A stretch of 35,615 nucleotides of DNA from Candidatus Nomurabacteria bacterium (GCA_026395995.1 JAPLXQ010000009.1:1-35615), one strand, 5' to 3'; positions 14,594 through 23,486 are shown, counted from the first letter of the stretch. Numbers and translations are program-made. The notes: generated from the sequence alone by a model not told the origin.

Positions 14594-16402
14594 CTAAGCT
14601 TTACGAACAGCTTTAATTCTATCCATTTCAGTCAAAAACTTCTTACGTAAACGAACACTTTTTGGAGTGATTTCTAAATATTCATCACCACTCATTATTT
14701 CCAATCCACGTTCAATACTAAGGGTAAATGGAGGACGAACAACGATTGCTTCATCAGTTCCTGATGCACGCATGTTTGTAAGTTGTTTTCCTTTTGTAGG
14801 GTTTACAGCCATATCCTCACCTTTGAGAACATTACCGACTACCATACCTTCATACACCTCTGTACCGTGATCTATATACATAATACCACGTTCTTGTAAA
14901 TTTGCAAGTGAGAAAGCTACAGCCTTTCCAGCGACCATAGATGTCATAGAACCATATTCTCTTTTCTTTACTTCTCCAGCATATGATTTAAAACCAATAA
15001 CCAATGAAGACATTATTCCCTCACCTTTTGTATCGATAATAAATTCTCCACGGTAACCCAAAAGTCCACGAGTAGGTATTTCAAAAGCAATTCTTTGAAT
15101 ACGTCCCTTGGAAGTCATATCTTTCATGACTCCACGGCGCTTACCAATTTTCTCGATAACACTTCCAGAAAATTCTTCTGGCACATCAATAACCAATTCT
15201 TCATATGGTTCTGTCTTTTGACCATTTTCTTCTTTAATAATTACTTCTGGTTGAGAAACCTGTAATTCAAAACCTTCACGGCGCATATTTTCTAACAAAA
15301 CAGCTACATGTAATTCTCCACGTCCATAAACTTTAAAGAAAGATGGGCCAGAATTTGTAGTACCTTGGTCTGGAGAAAAATCTACCTTGAGTCCGACGTT
15401 GATTTCGAGTTCTTTTTCAAGACGTTCTTTGATTTGACGAGATGTAACAAATTTTCCTTCTTTACCTGCAAATGGAGAATCATTTACTAAAAAGTTCAAA
15501 GAGATTGTAGGTTCATCGATTGCAATTGTCGGAAGTTCTTGAGTATTTGCATCAAGACAAATAGTCTCTCCAATATAAATATCTGGAATACCTGAAAGCA
15601 TGACAATATCGCCAGAATTGGCTTCTTGAATTTCTTTTCGAGCAATACCTTCAAAAGAAAAAAGTTTTGTAATTTTTCCTGTACGAGTACCGTGTACACC
15701 TTTGACAGTGACAGTACCTCCTGAAGTTATTTTTCCTCCATAGACACGAGCGATAGCCATACGTCCTAAGAAATTGTCATAGCCCAAATTGAATACTTGA
15801 GCCAATGCTGGTTCAGCATCATGACCGGAAGCTTGTGGGACACTTGCTAAAATTAAATCTAAAAGTGGTGAAAGATCAGCAGCACGACTTCCTAAATCCA
15901 TAGTCGCCCAACCTTCACGCCCAACTGCATAAATAGTCTTGAAATCTGCCTGTTCATCTGTCGCACCAAGCTCAAAGAAAAGCTCAAGAACTTCTTCATG
16001 CACACGGTGAGCGTCGGCTGCTGGCTTGTCGATTTTATTTATTACTACTATTGGTTTTAAACCAAGCTCTAAAGACTTTTTCAATACGAAACGAGTTTGT
16101 GGCATAGGTCCTTCGACAGCATCTACAAGGAGTAAAACAGAGTCGATAGCACGAAGAACACGCTCGACTTCGGATCCGAAGTCAGCGTGGCCTGGTGTGT
16201 CCACAATGTTGATCTTTGTATTTTTGTAATAGATAGAAGTATTTTTTGAGTAGATAGTAATACCACGCTCTTTTTCAATATCGTTTGAGTCCATTGATAT
16301 TCCTTCTGTTTGTAATCCACCATTTTGCTTCATCAAAGCATCGGTCAGAGTTGTCTTTCCGTGGTCGACGTGTGCGATGATTGCGATGTTTCGTATTTCC
16401 AT
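14594..16402 (-). CDS. typA: Ribosome-associated GTPase TypA/BipA
   Basis: TypA is an EF-G-like translational GTPase involved in ribosome assembly and stress growth. The G domain carries [10 protein letters not shown] (G1), the ERGITI switch, [14 protein letters not shown] (G3) and NKIDKP (G4), followed by the EF-Tu-like barrel, EF-G-like domains III and V and the TypA-specific C-terminal domain ([22 protein letters not shown]). The length (602) is full. It is a single-gene unit on the - strand. Confidence 0.97.
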   Translation of the reverse strand: MEIRNIAIIAHVDHGKTTLTDALMKQNGGLQTEGISMDSNDIEKERGITIYSKNTSIYYKNTKINIVDTPGHADFGSEVERVLRAIDSVLLLVDAVEGPMPQTRFVLKKSLELGLKPIVVINKIDKPAADAHRVHEEVLELFFELGATDEQADFKTIYAVGREGWATMDLGSRAADLSPLLDLILASVPQASGHDAEPALAQVFNLGYDNFLGRMAIARVYGGKITSGGTVTVKGVHGTRTGKITKLFSFEGIARKEIQEANSGDIVMLSGIPDIYIGETICLDANTQELPTIAIDEPTISLNFLVNDSPFAGKEGKFVTSRQIKERLEKELEINVGLKVDFSPDQGTTNSGPSFFKVYGRGELHVAVLLENMRREGFELQVSQPEVIIKEENGQKTEPYEELVIDVPEEFSGSVIEKIGKRRGVMKDMTSKGRIQRIAFEIPTRGLLGYRGEFIIDTKGEGIMSSLVIGFKSYAGEVKKREYGSMTSMVAGKAVAFSLANLQERGIMYIDHGTEVYEGMVVGNVLKGEDMAVNPTKGKQLTNMRASGTDEAIVVRPPFTLSIERGLEIMSGDEYLEITPKSVRLRKKFLTEMDRIKAVRKA

Positions 16403-16501
16403 AATTGATTTAAAATTAACTAATAAATAATAATTGTATAAACAAAAAAAGCCGACGGGCTAATGTCATAATAATAACACACAAACATTTTAAATGCAAA
16501 G

Positions 16502-16531
16502 AAAAAAGAGTAACCATTTGGCTACTCTTTT
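16502..16531 (-). terminator. Terminator of the 16557-16904 gene
   Basis: AAAAGAGTA (16504-16512) pairs with TACTCTTTT (16523-16531), with an inner CCA/TGG stem, and a T-run follows on the - strand. A weaker second hairpin (AGCC/GGCT with seven T) lies at 16443-16461. Confidence 0.8.
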
Positions 16532-16556
16532 ATTTTGACTTCTGAAGAAGATTTAA

Positions 16557-16904
16557 CTATGCTACCTGCTTTTCAAACAAATGATTTATTATTTGTTCTT
16601 TGATTATCTCACTTTTTTCTTTTCCAATAATATCTTTTATACTTTGTGTTTGTGTACACATAATTCTAGTATCATTTTCTGAAACACGATTTTCCTCAAA
16701 CAAAGATACAAAAGATAAATAATTATCGTACGGATCTTCAATAAAAAAAGGAGACAAACGCTGCTCTTCAATATGAATACCAAACATATAATTAAAGTAA
16801 TTTTCTTCCTCACAATAGATGAAGTCATTAAAATAATCATCTTCATGTTCAAGAATAAGATTATTTTTATTCTCATTTTCTTCAGTTCTAGAATATTTTT
16901 GCAT
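16557..16904 (-). CDS. Hypothetical acidic protein, 115 aa
   Basis: Not recognised. The first half is very acidic and aromatic (LEHEDDYFNDFIYCEEENYF), and the second half is more helical, ending in KSEIIKEQIINHLFEKQVA. There is no signal peptide or membrane helix. A shorter overlapping frame on the same strand has hydrophobic repeats and no separate signals, so I reject it. The gene has a near-consensus promoter 80 nt upstream, a leader of about 73 nt and a strong terminator. Confidence 0.6.
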   Translation of the reverse strand: MQKYSRTEENENKNNLILEHEDDYFNDFIYCEEENYFNYMFGIHIEEQRLSPFFIEDPYDNYLSFVSLFEENRVSENDTRIMCTQTQSIKDIIGKEKSEIIKEQIINHLFEKQVA

Positions 16905-16983
16905 AATATTAAATTTTAAGTTAAAAATTAAAGTAAATTTCGGGACTTTTTAACCAAGAACAAGGCTAATCTGACTTGTGTAC

Positions 16984-17013
16984 AGTATAGCATACTATAT
17001 ACCTATTTGTCAA
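16984..17013 (-). promoter_or_regulatory. Strong promoter of the 16557-16904 gene
   Basis: TTGACA (17008-17013), an 18-bp spacer and TATACT (16984-16989) on the - strand. The spacer contains a TATAG/CTATA-type repeat that could bind a regulator. Confidence 0.75.
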
Positions 17014-17046
17014 TAGATATAAAACCTTATAAAATAAAGGTAAAAA

Positions 17047-18150
17047 CTAGAAAAGCTTTACAATATCATGATAGGTCACCACGAGCATGAGGAGCATTAG
17101 GAGGCCGAAGCCGATGAGGTTGGCATAATTTGCAAACTTTGGATTGATACGTGAACCTTTGATTTTTTCTACGAGAAGGAAAAGAAGTCTTCCACCATCG
17201 AGAGCTGGAAATGGAAAGAGATTGATGACGGCAAGATTCACAGAGATCATTGCAGCGAAAGAGATAAGATATGCGAAACCAAAACCTTTGTATGCATCCC
17301 CTACTGCGCCGACGAGCCCGACAGGACCAGAGACATCAGAGAAATTCGCCTTACCGACGACGCTATTTTTTATAAGACTGAGTAATCCTACGACAGTATC
17401 TTTTGTGACCGTACAATCAAATTTCAAACCTTCCCAAATAGCAGAGAAGAAAGGCAATTTCAAAATGCCGATAGTATCCATTGCTATACCGATAGTAGCA
17501 TTTGTATTTCCTTTACTTATTGTCGGAGTTACTTTTATAGAACTAAAAGTATTATTTTTTCCACGAAGATAGTCGACTTCAATTTCATTTGTCGGATGTG
17601 TTTGTATAAAAGTTCGTACACTGTCTGGATTTACAGCTGAAAGTTCATCTGTACCACTAGCAAGAGAAACTATTTTATCACCCGATTTCAATCCAGCAAT
17701 TTCGGCTGGAGATTTTGGTGAGATACCGACGATCATCAAATGAACATCGGTCAATTTTTGTTCTGAAGAAATACCACTAGTCGAAGTAGGAAGTCCGGAC
17801 ATAAAACCGACAGAAAAAAGAACCCAAGCTAAAACAAAATTCATAAATATTCCAGCAAAGAGCACAATAGCTTGCTGCCAACGTGGCTTGTTTACCATGC
17901 TTCTATTTGCATCTACGCCATTCGTATTCTCCTCGTCTGGATTTTCTCCATAGATTTTTACGAAACCACCGATAGGTAAAGCATTGAAGCTATAGACTGT
18001 TTCCCCTTTTTTAAAACTCGTGATCTTTGGTGGAAAGCCGAAACCGAATTCATCTACACGAATTCCAAACTTTTTCGCAGAGAAAAAATGCCCCCATTCA
18101 TGAGCGAGAACTAAAACAAGTAAAATTATTATAAAGATAAGTATGTTCAT
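17047..18150 (-). CDS. rseP: Site-2 intramembrane zinc protease RseP
   Basis: This is an M50-family protease that cuts membrane-bound substrates such as anti-sigma factors. HEWGH (17-21) in the first membrane helix supplies the zinc ligands and catalytic Glu; NLFPFPALDGG near residue 320 supplies the third ligand. One PDZ domain lies between (about 130-205, GISPKSPAEIAGLKSGDKIVSL). At 367 aa it is a single-PDZ form. It is the last gene of the mreB-holB-frr-rseP run. The ATG is preceded by GGAGGGG, a good Shine-Dalgarno supplied by a repeat. Confidence 0.94.
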   Translation of the reverse strand: MNILIFIIILLVLVLAHEWGHFFSAKKFGIRVDEFGFGFPPKITSFKKGETVYSFNALPIGGFVKIYGENPDEENTNGVDANRSMVNKPRWQQAIVLFAGIFMNFVLAWVLFSVGFMSGLPTSTSGISSEQKLTDVHLMIVGISPKSPAEIAGLKSGDKIVSLASGTDELSAVNPDSVRTFIQTHPTNEIEVDYLRGKNNTFSSIKVTPTISKGNTNATIGIAMDTIGILKLPFFSAIWEGLKFDCTVTKDTVVGLLSLIKNSVVGKANFSDVSGPVGLVGAVGDAYKGFGFAYLISFAAMISVNLAVINLFPFPALDGGRLLFLLVEKIKGSRINPKFANYANLIGFGLLMLLMLVVTYHDIVKLF

Positions 18151-18160
18151 ATTTTCACCC

Positions 18161-18206
18161 CTCCGTTCTGATTAAAATCAGAACACCTCCCCTTCGCAAG
18201 GGCAGG
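18161..18206. repeat. Palindromic repeat between frr and rseP
   Basis: GTTCTGAT (18165-18172) pairs with ATCAGAAC (18177-18184), next to an imperfect CCTCCCCTT/AAGGGCAGG hairpin. The order and the terminal CACCCCTCC resemble the element upstream of lysS at about 6887-6923, and here it supplies the rseP ribosome-binding site. Confidence 0.6.
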
Positions 18207-18211
18207 AAAAA

Positions 18212-18763
18212 CTACCCCAGAACTTCTTTTTGTTTCTTTTCAAAAGTCGCCTCGAGAGAATTATTTGCTTCATCAATTATTTTTTGTAAATCATCCTTTG
18301 CACGAAACCTCTCATCTTCTGTCATCTTGCCGTCTTTTTCTAAAGCCTGTATTTCATCCCAAATTCTTTCGCGTTCTTTACGAACAGTGATGCGAGAATT
18401 TTCTAATCTTTCTTTTAAAACTTTTACTAAATTTTGACGAGTCTCGGTAGTGAGCTGAGGGAAAATAACTCGAAGACCCATATCATCAGATGCGACAGAA
18501 AGTCCGAGATTTGCAGTTGTGATTGCTTTTTCAATTGCTTTGATTTGTCCTTTATCCCAAGGAGCTACGCGAAGAGTTTTCACATCTTCAATACTCACAG
18601 ATGCAACGTTCTTAATCGGCTGATATGCACCATAAACTTCGACAGCCACACCGTCGAGTACGAGCGGTGAAGCACGTCCGGTGTTTAACTGTGTGTATTC
18701 CTTTGAAAGGAATTCTTCGACTTTTTTCAAGTCATTCTTAAAATTTGAAAAATTGTATTGCAT
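18212..18763 (-). CDS. frr: Ribosome recycling factor
   Basis: RRF splits post-termination ribosomes together with EF-G. The family features LNTGRASPLVLDGVAVEVYGAYQPIKNVASVSIED and the C-terminal helix NSRITVRKERERIWDEIQALEKDGKMTEDE are present. The length (183) is standard. It lies 28 nt after holB and before rseP; the usual pyrH/tsf neighbours are not in the window. Confidence 0.97.
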   Translation of the reverse strand: MQYNFSNFKNDLKKVEEFLSKEYTQLNTGRASPLVLDGVAVEVYGAYQPIKNVASVSIEDVKTLRVAPWDKGQIKAIEKAITTANLGLSVASDDMGLRVIFPQLTTETRQNLVKVLKERLENSRITVRKERERIWDEIQALEKDGKMTEDERFRAKDDLQKIIDEANNSLEATFEKKQKEVLG

Positions 18764-18791
18764 ATAAATGTATTATATATCTTCGTTCTAT

Positions 18792-19541
18792 TTAAAGCAA
18801 AATTGCTATAGATTCCATAAGCATTTTGGTGCTTGAACCTGGTTGACGGAGGTATTCACGAACACTGAAAATTTGCTCTATTACTTTCTCCCTCTCCTTA
18901 CTAAGGAGAGGGTCGGGGTGAGGTTCTTTTGTATTTGAAATTATTACTTCTAAAGCTGAAAGGAATTTCAAAGCTTTGGCTCGTGGTGAGTCAGTGTTTA
19001 CTCCCTCTCCTTTCAGGAGAGGGTCGGGGTGAGGTTCTTCCTCTTCATCCTTCCCTTTCACTAATTCTTTAATATATTCGAGACGGGCAGACAAATTCAT
19101 CTTGATGAATTTGTCTGCTTCTTTTATTTCATCCCCTGTTTCAGATTTCAGAGAAATAAAATAAGTTCTAGAAAGAATAGTCGGTAAAAAAACTTCTTTA
19201 TCTGGAGTTATTAAAAAGAAATGTGTATTTATTTTTGGTTCTTCAAAAATCTTGAGTAAAGTATTTTGTGCATTATGTAAAAAATTATTTGCAGAAACAA
19301 TGAAAATTCTTTTTGTATTTAAATCATTGGAAAAACTTTTTTGATTAGCTGAAGATTTAAAATTCTCAGCATCTTCCATTTTAAAAGTATCGACAGATAT
19401 ATTATAAAAATCAGGATTAGCAATAGTCCCTACATTTATCTCTTCTAAAAAAGAAAAAAGTAGAGGTAAGATATCATTCTTATTCCCTTCTATTAAATAC
19501 GCATGATGTAAGTTTTCTTTATTTAAATACTTTTTTAACAT
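18792..19541 (-). CDS. holB: DNA polymerase III delta'/clamp-loader-like subunit
   Basis: This is a clamp-loader AAA+ relative. The core shows LIEGNKNDILPLLFSFLEE in place of a P-loop (no GKT), then FIVSANNFLHNAQNTLLKIFEEP and FFLITPDKEVFLPTILSRTYFISL, the sensor 1/SRx region typical of HolB. ATP binding is therefore unlikely, as in delta' of other bacteria. At 249 aa it is short, lacking most of the C-terminal collar. Two copies of a palindromic element are read in frame, giving EPHPDPLLKGEG and EPHPDPLLSKERE near residues 170 and 210. It sits 51 nt after mreB, separated by a 41-bp palindrome. Confidence 0.82.
   Translation of the reverse strand: MLKKYLNKENLHHAYLIEGNKNDILPLLFSFLEEINVGTIANPDFYNISVDTFKMEDAENFKSSANQKSFSNDLNTKRIFIVSANNFLHNAQNTLLKIFEEPKINTHFFLITPDKEVFLPTILSRTYFISLKSETGDEIKEADKFIKMNLSARLEYIKELVKGKDEEEEPHPDPLLKGEGVNTDSPRAKALKFLSALEVIISNTKEPHPDPLLSKEREKVIEQIFSVREYLRQPGSSTKMLMESIAILL
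18887..18925. repeat. In-frame palindromic element, holB copy 1
   Basis: CCCTCTCCTTA (18890-18900) and TAAGGAGAGGG (18902-18912) form an 11-bp stem with a single-base loop, followed by TCGGGGTGAGGTTC. In the coding direction it reads EPHPDPLLSKEREK. Confidence 0.85.
19001..19037. repeat. In-frame palindromic element, holB copy 2
   Basis: CCCTCTCCT (19003-19011), TTC and AGGAGAGGG (19015-19023) are followed by TCGGGGTGAGGTTC, as in copy 1. It reads EPHPDPLLKGEG in the same frame. Confidence 0.85.
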
Positions 19542-19549
19542 AGTTCTGA

Positions 19550-19590
19550 GCTAGGCAAGACCTAACGATTATCGTTAGGTCTTGCCTAGC
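19550..19590. repeat. 41-bp near-perfect palindrome between mreB and holB
   Basis: GCTAGGCAAGACCTAACGAT (19550-19569), one T, then its exact reverse complement (19571-19590). It fills the gap between the mreB stop (19593-19595) and the holB start (19541). There is no T-run, so it is not a classical terminator; a processing or attenuation hairpin, or an inserted repeat, are options. Confidence 0.9.
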
Positions 19591-19592
19591 GT

Positions 19593-20606
19593 TTATTTCT
19601 TGCTCAACACTGTTTTCTTGTAGACATCGAGGTGATCAAGGGCAATACCTGTACCTTTTGCGACACAATATAGCGCATCTTCAGCGAGAGTCGCTTTTAC
19701 CCCTGTCTTTCTATACACCAAATCAGGTAAATTGCGAAGCATAGAAGAACCTCCAGTCATAATAATACCGTGGTCAATAATATCTGAGGCCAACTCTGGT
19801 GGAGTTTCCTGTAAGACATCTTTGATGGCTTTGATAATTTGTTTCAATTCTCCATCGATAGCTTTGACGATTTCGTTTGTACCGACTTGAGCAGAGCGTG
19901 GTAATCCTTGGATAAAGTCTCGTCCTTTAATAGTGACACGCAGTTCTTCTTCGAGATTTATTGCTGCTCCGATTTTTATTTTTACTTCTTCGGCTGTTCT
20001 ATCTCCAATAGCAAGATTAAAAGTTTTCTTTATATAGTCGGCGATAGCTTGGTCGATTTTATTTCCAGCACATTTTACAGAAGTCGAAGCCACAATTCCT
20101 CCAAGAGAAATCACTGCGACATCTGTCGTACCTCCTCCGATATCTACAACCATATGACCTTTTGATTCATAAATTGGAATTCCGGCACCGATAGCAGCAA
20201 GAATCGGCTCTTTCACCACGTAGGCATTTTTTGCTCCAGCTTTGATAGCAGCTTCGACGACAGCACGACGTTCGGTACTAGTGACTCCAGCAGGGACAGA
20301 GACCATCACATCTGGTTTAAATAAATTAAATTTCCCCATTGCTTTATTTATGAAATATCGAAGCATAGCTTCAGTCACTCTATAGTCTGCGATGACACCA
20401 TCTTTCATTGGACGATAAGCAATAATAGAATCTGGAGTTTTACCGATCATATCTTTAGCATCAAAACCAATAGCTAGAATTTTATTGTCTTGTTCAGAAA
20501 CAGCTACGACAGAAGGCTCGTTTAAAACAATCCCTTTACCAGGCACAAATACCAAAGTATTGGCTGTACCCAAATCAATTCCTAATTTTTTTGAAAATAT
20601 TCCCAT
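19593..20606 (-). CDS. mreB: Rod-shape actin homolog MreB
   Basis: MreB is a membrane-associated actin-like filament that positions the cell-wall elongation machinery. The phosphate-1 loop GIDLGTANTLVF, phosphate-2 region HMVVDIGGGTTDVAVISLGG and adenosine motif IIMTGGSSMLRNL are intact. The length (337) is typical. It heads the run mreB-holB-frr-rseP, and is divergent from priA with only 37 bp between. No mreC/mreD follows here. Confidence 0.97.
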   Translation of the reverse strand: MGIFSKKLGIDLGTANTLVFVPGKGIVLNEPSVVAVSEQDNKILAIGFDAKDMIGKTPDSIIAYRPMKDGVIADYRVTEAMLRYFINKAMGKFNLFKPDVMVSVPAGVTSTERRAVVEAAIKAGAKNAYVVKEPILAAIGAGIPIYESKGHMVVDIGGGTTDVAVISLGGIVASTSVKCAGNKIDQAIADYIKKTFNLAIGDRTAEEVKIKIGAAINLEEELRVTIKGRDFIQGLPRSAQVGTNEIVKAIDGELKQIIKAIKDVLQETPPELASDIIDHGIIMTGGSSMLRNLPDLVYRKTGVKATLAEDALYCVAKGTGIALDHLDVYKKTVLSKK

Positions 20607-20643
20607 GGATAAAATATAGCACAGTATATGTTAAACTAACAAT

Positions 20644-22617
20644 ATGAAAATAGTTACCGTAATTCCATTAACAAAAGGGATCTTTAAGGAAGATTTGACT
20701 TACTTTACAGCCAAGCCAGTACCTGATGGTAGTGTTGTCTCTATCCCGGTCCGAAATAAGACAATTCTTGGTATTGCTGTATCTTCAGAAGATGTTAGCC
20801 ACACAAAATCAGACATAAAAAATATGTCTTTCAATATTAGAAAAATTACTGAAGTAAAAGAACATTCTATTTTTTCAAATGAATTTTTATTTACTGGTAT
20901 TGAGATTAGTAAATATTTTGGATCACAAAAAGGCAGAACTCTTACAAGCTTATTGCCAGCTTCTTTTCGAGAAAATTATGATGAGATTGTAAAATACAAA
21001 AAAGAACCTCACTCCGACCCTCTCCTTATAAAGGAGAGGGAGAAAAAACTCAAACCCGAAAAATTACTTTTTCAATCTCCATTAGAAGACCGAATGATAT
21101 TTTATAAAACACTGATTCGAGGAAGCTTTGCAGAAAAAAAATCTGTCTTTATTGTACTACCGACTGAAAGTGATATAGATGATTTTAAGACGACACTAGG
21201 TCATGGTATAGAAAATTTTACCTTTAGTATTCATGGAGGTATGACAGCAAAAAGACAAGTGGATCAATTTAAAAAAATTACTACGACAGATCATCCTATA
21301 TTAATCTTTAGTACAACGCAGTTTTTATCTATACCACGAAATGATATAGGCACTATAGTAATAGAACACGAAAGTTCCAATTCTTATAAAATGTTCAACA
21401 GGCCATTTTTAGATCTTAGGGTTTTTGTAGAACTATTTGCTGAGAAAATTGGAGCAAAATTAATCCTTGCTGATATCTTGCTTCGTTTTGAAACAATCAA
21501 TAGAAAAGAAAAATTGGCTGAAGTTCGTCCCCTTTCATTTCGTTTTAATTTTGAAGGTAATATAGAAATAAAAAATCCAAACCCCACCCCCTCGCCTGAT
21601 AAGCACTCCCCCTTGGCAGGGGGAGAAAAAAGTGGATTCAAACTTTTTTCAAAAGAAAATTTAGAAGAAATAAGAAAAACTATAGAGAATAAAAAAAATG
21701 TCTTTGTTTTTTCTTTACGTAAAGGTTTAGCTACGATGACCGTCTGTCGAGATTGTACTACGACTATCATGTGTGATGAGTGTTCTTCTCCAGTCGTCTT
21801 GTATCTATCTGCTGATGGTAAGAAAAGAATGTTTGTCTGTAATCGTTGCGGTATACAAAAAGACCCACTCATGAAGTGCCCACATTGTGATAGCTGGAAT
21901 TTGACCCCCTTAGGTATCGGTACCGACACAGTCGAAGAAGAATTAAAAAAACAATTACCAAAAGTTAAAATATTTAAATTAGATAAAGAATCTGCAAAAA
22001 CAGAAAAAGGTGCAGAAAAAATAATTACCGATTTTGAAAATGAAAAAGGTGCCATTCTGATAGGTACCGAAATGGCCTTTTTCTATATAAAAGAAAAAGT
22101 AGATCTTTCTATTGTCGCTTCTTTTGATTCACTTTGGAGTATACCGAACTTCAAAATGAGTGAAAAAATTATTCACATAATTTTTTCACTCATTTCTATT
22201 ACTAAAAATACTATCTTAATCCAAACAAAAAATGAAAAAGATTCCGCTCTCACTGCTATCAAAAATGACAACCTTTTAAACTTTGTCCGAGAAGAATTAC
22301 AAGACAGAAAAAATCTAGAATATCCACCATTTAAACGCTTTATAAAAATTACTCATTTAGGAAACAAAGAAGACACCATTGTTACTAAAAAATACTTAGC
22401 AGAACTTTTTGCCGATTATGATGTAAAAATCTTCAGCGCCTTTGTCTCAAAAGTCAAAGGTCAATACGTCACTAATGCATTACTCAAACTCGATTTACAA
22501 AAATGGTCACTACCTCAAATAAACTCTAATTCACAAATAGACGAACATCTCCATAAAAAACTCTCTTCCCTACCGCCAGATTTCTCTATAAATGTAGACC
22601 CAGAAGATTTGTTATAA
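20644..22617 (+). CDS. priA: PriA-like primosomal protein without helicase motifs
   Basis: The order of PriA domains is present: an N-terminal 3'-end-binding domain (about 1-100), a helicase-like region, a zinc module with four CxxC pairs (CRDC, CDEC, CNRC, CPHC; about 370-415) starting the GIGTDTVEEELKKQLPK segment, and a C-terminal domain. The ATPase parts are degenerate: no GxGKT P-loop where SPLEDRMIFYKTL lies, VIEHESSNSY in place of the DEEH box, and no GRAGR after FKMSEKIIHI. It probably keeps a structural restart or DNA-binding role. Two palindromic elements are read in frame. The last 21 bp recur at 24272. Confidence 0.85.
   Translation: MKIVTVIPLTKGIFKEDLTYFTAKPVPDGSVVSIPVRNKTILGIAVSSEDVSHTKSDIKNMSFNIRKITEVKEHSIFSNEFLFTGIEISKYFGSQKGRTLTSLLPASFRENYDEIVKYKKEPHSDPLLIKEREKKLKPEKLLFQSPLEDRMIFYKTLIRGSFAEKKSVFIVLPTESDIDDFKTTLGHGIENFTFSIHGGMTAKRQVDQFKKITTTDHPILIFSTTQFLSIPRNDIGTIVIEHESSNSYKMFNRPFLDLRVFVELFAEKIGAKLILADILLRFETINRKEKLAEVRPLSFRFNFEGNIEIKNPNPTPSPDKHSPLAGGEKSGFKLFSKENLEEIRKTIENKKNVFVFSLRKGLATMTVCRDCTTTIMCDECSSPVVLYLSADGKKRMFVCNRCGIQKDPLMKCPHCDSWNLTPLGIGTDTVEEELKKQLPKVKIFKLDKESAKTEKGAEKIITDFENEKGAILIGTEMAFFYIKEKVDLSIVASFDSLWSIPNFKMSEKIIHIIFSLISITKNTILIQTKNEKDSALTAIKNDNLLNFVREELQDRKNLEYPPFKRFIKITHLGNKEDTIVTKKYLAELFADYDVKIFSAFVSKVKGQYVTNALLKLDLQKWSLPQINSNSQIDEHLHKKLSSLPPDFSINVDPEDLL
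21004..21042. repeat. In-frame palindromic element, priA copy
   Basis: GAACCTCACTCCGA leads into CCCTCTCCTT (21018-21027), ATA and AAGGAGAGGG (21031-21040). It is the same element as in holB, same orientation relative to coding and same frame (EPHSDPLLIKEREK). Confidence 0.85.
21581..21625. repeat. Second in-frame palindromic element in priA
   Basis: ACCCCACCCCCTCGCC is followed by CTCCCCCT (21606-21613), TGGC and AGGGGGAG (21618-21625). It encodes NPTPSPDKHSPLAGGEKSG, a Pro/Gly-rich insert. It resembles the intergenic CCTCCCC elements more than the EPHPDPLL type. Confidence 0.75.
22597..22617 (+). repeat. 21-bp direct repeat, copy 1 (priA 3' end)
   Basis: The last seven codons of priA, GACCCAGAAG through TTGTTATAA, recur exactly at 24272-24292. 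The copies bracket the 22695 gene and the RAYT gene. Confidence 0.9.
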
Positions 22618-22622
22618 TATAC

Positions 22623-22651
22623 TTGACTTTTAAACTTATATATAGTATTTT
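22623..22651 (+). promoter_or_regulatory. Promoter of the 22695-23483 gene
   Basis: TTGACT (22623-22628), a 17-bp spacer and TATTTT (22646-22651). The whole site resembles the promoter of the orphan gene at 247. Confidence 0.6.
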
Positions 22652-22694
22652 ATAGTCAGAAATAAAGCGTTACTAAAAAACAAAATAAAGACAA

Positions 22695-23483
22695 ATGGAA
22701 ACTAATGTGTTAAACATTGAGGACTTTGATAAAATCAAAGAAGCTTCAAAACAAAAATCTGCCAGAATATCAGCTTGGCAAAGTTATTATGAAAAACAAA
22801 AAATTATCACTGTAATCAGTAATAATGAAAAAGACCGGGAGTTGTTTAAAAATCTTTCTGAAAAAGTAGGAACAAATGAAAATAAAATTGCATTTATTGT
22901 CTTATTTCCTGTATCTTTTTTTCATCTCAATGACTTTAAGAGTAAAATAGAAAATGCAACTGCAAAATTTTATTTCTTAAAAAATGGAACCGTTATTGGA
23001 GACGAAAAAATAGCACTTAAAATCATTAACTTTGGAAGAGCATACAAAGAAATTGCTCAAAGAGTGACAGGGGTATATGTCAGTAATATTATTCCTGAAG
23101 TAAATGAAAAAGATTTACTTAGTGAAGAAGACGAGCAAAAGCTTACAGAAAAACTTGCTAAATTTGATGAAACACTGAATTTATGGATGGAGAAATTCAG
23201 AAAACTTCCAGCAGTTAACTCTGTAACTTTATATGATATGGAAAGTACTGACAGACTTGTTACCATCGAAATAAAAATAAACTTCCCTGACAAAGAATCC
23301 GCTGACTGGTATTGCTTAAATATTGGAGGTAAAATAGACCATCCTAATTGGGATTATGCAGGAGAGCCATCTACGCTATACGAAGAATGGTCAAAAGGTT
23401 CAAAAGTTAGTACATGGAAAGAACTTTATGACTCCTTAGTAGAGCTTTCAAATTTATACGTGAATGTACCACAACCACAATAG
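22695..23483 (+). CDS. Hypothetical protein, 262 aa
   Basis: Not recognised. It is a soluble, Lys/Glu-rich protein; the middle has NEKDLLSEEDEQKLTEKLAKFDE (helical, acidic) and the C-terminal half has beta-like DRLVTIEIKINFPDKESADWYC. No membrane helix, signal peptide or catalytic motif is apparent. It has its own promoter and terminator and lies within the block bracketed by the duplicated priA end, so it is likely accessory. Confidence 0.65.
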   Translation: METNVLNIEDFDKIKEASKQKSARISAWQSYYEKQKIITVISNNEKDRELFKNLSEKVGTNENKIAFIVLFPVSFFHLNDFKSKIENATAKFYFLKNGTVIGDEKIALKIINFGRAYKEIAQRVTGVYVSNIIPEVNEKDLLSEEDEQKLTEKLAKFDETLNLWMEKFRKLPAVNSVTLYDMESTDRLVTIEIKINFPDKESADWYCLNIGGKIDHPNWDYAGEPSTLYEEWSKGSKVSTWKELYDSLVELSNLYVNVPQPQ

Positions 23484-23486
23484 TAC

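Noticed and set aside
16637-16876. Alternative 79-codon frame within the 16557-16904 gene
   Set aside because: It lies wholly inside the longer frame on the same strand, is an Ile/Leu-rich by-product, and lacks its own start signals.
21384-22055. 223-codon frame antisense to priA
   Set aside because: It is a shadow of the PriA frame: Ser/Phe-rich, no recognisable domain, and the opposite strand has clear PriA zinc motifs.
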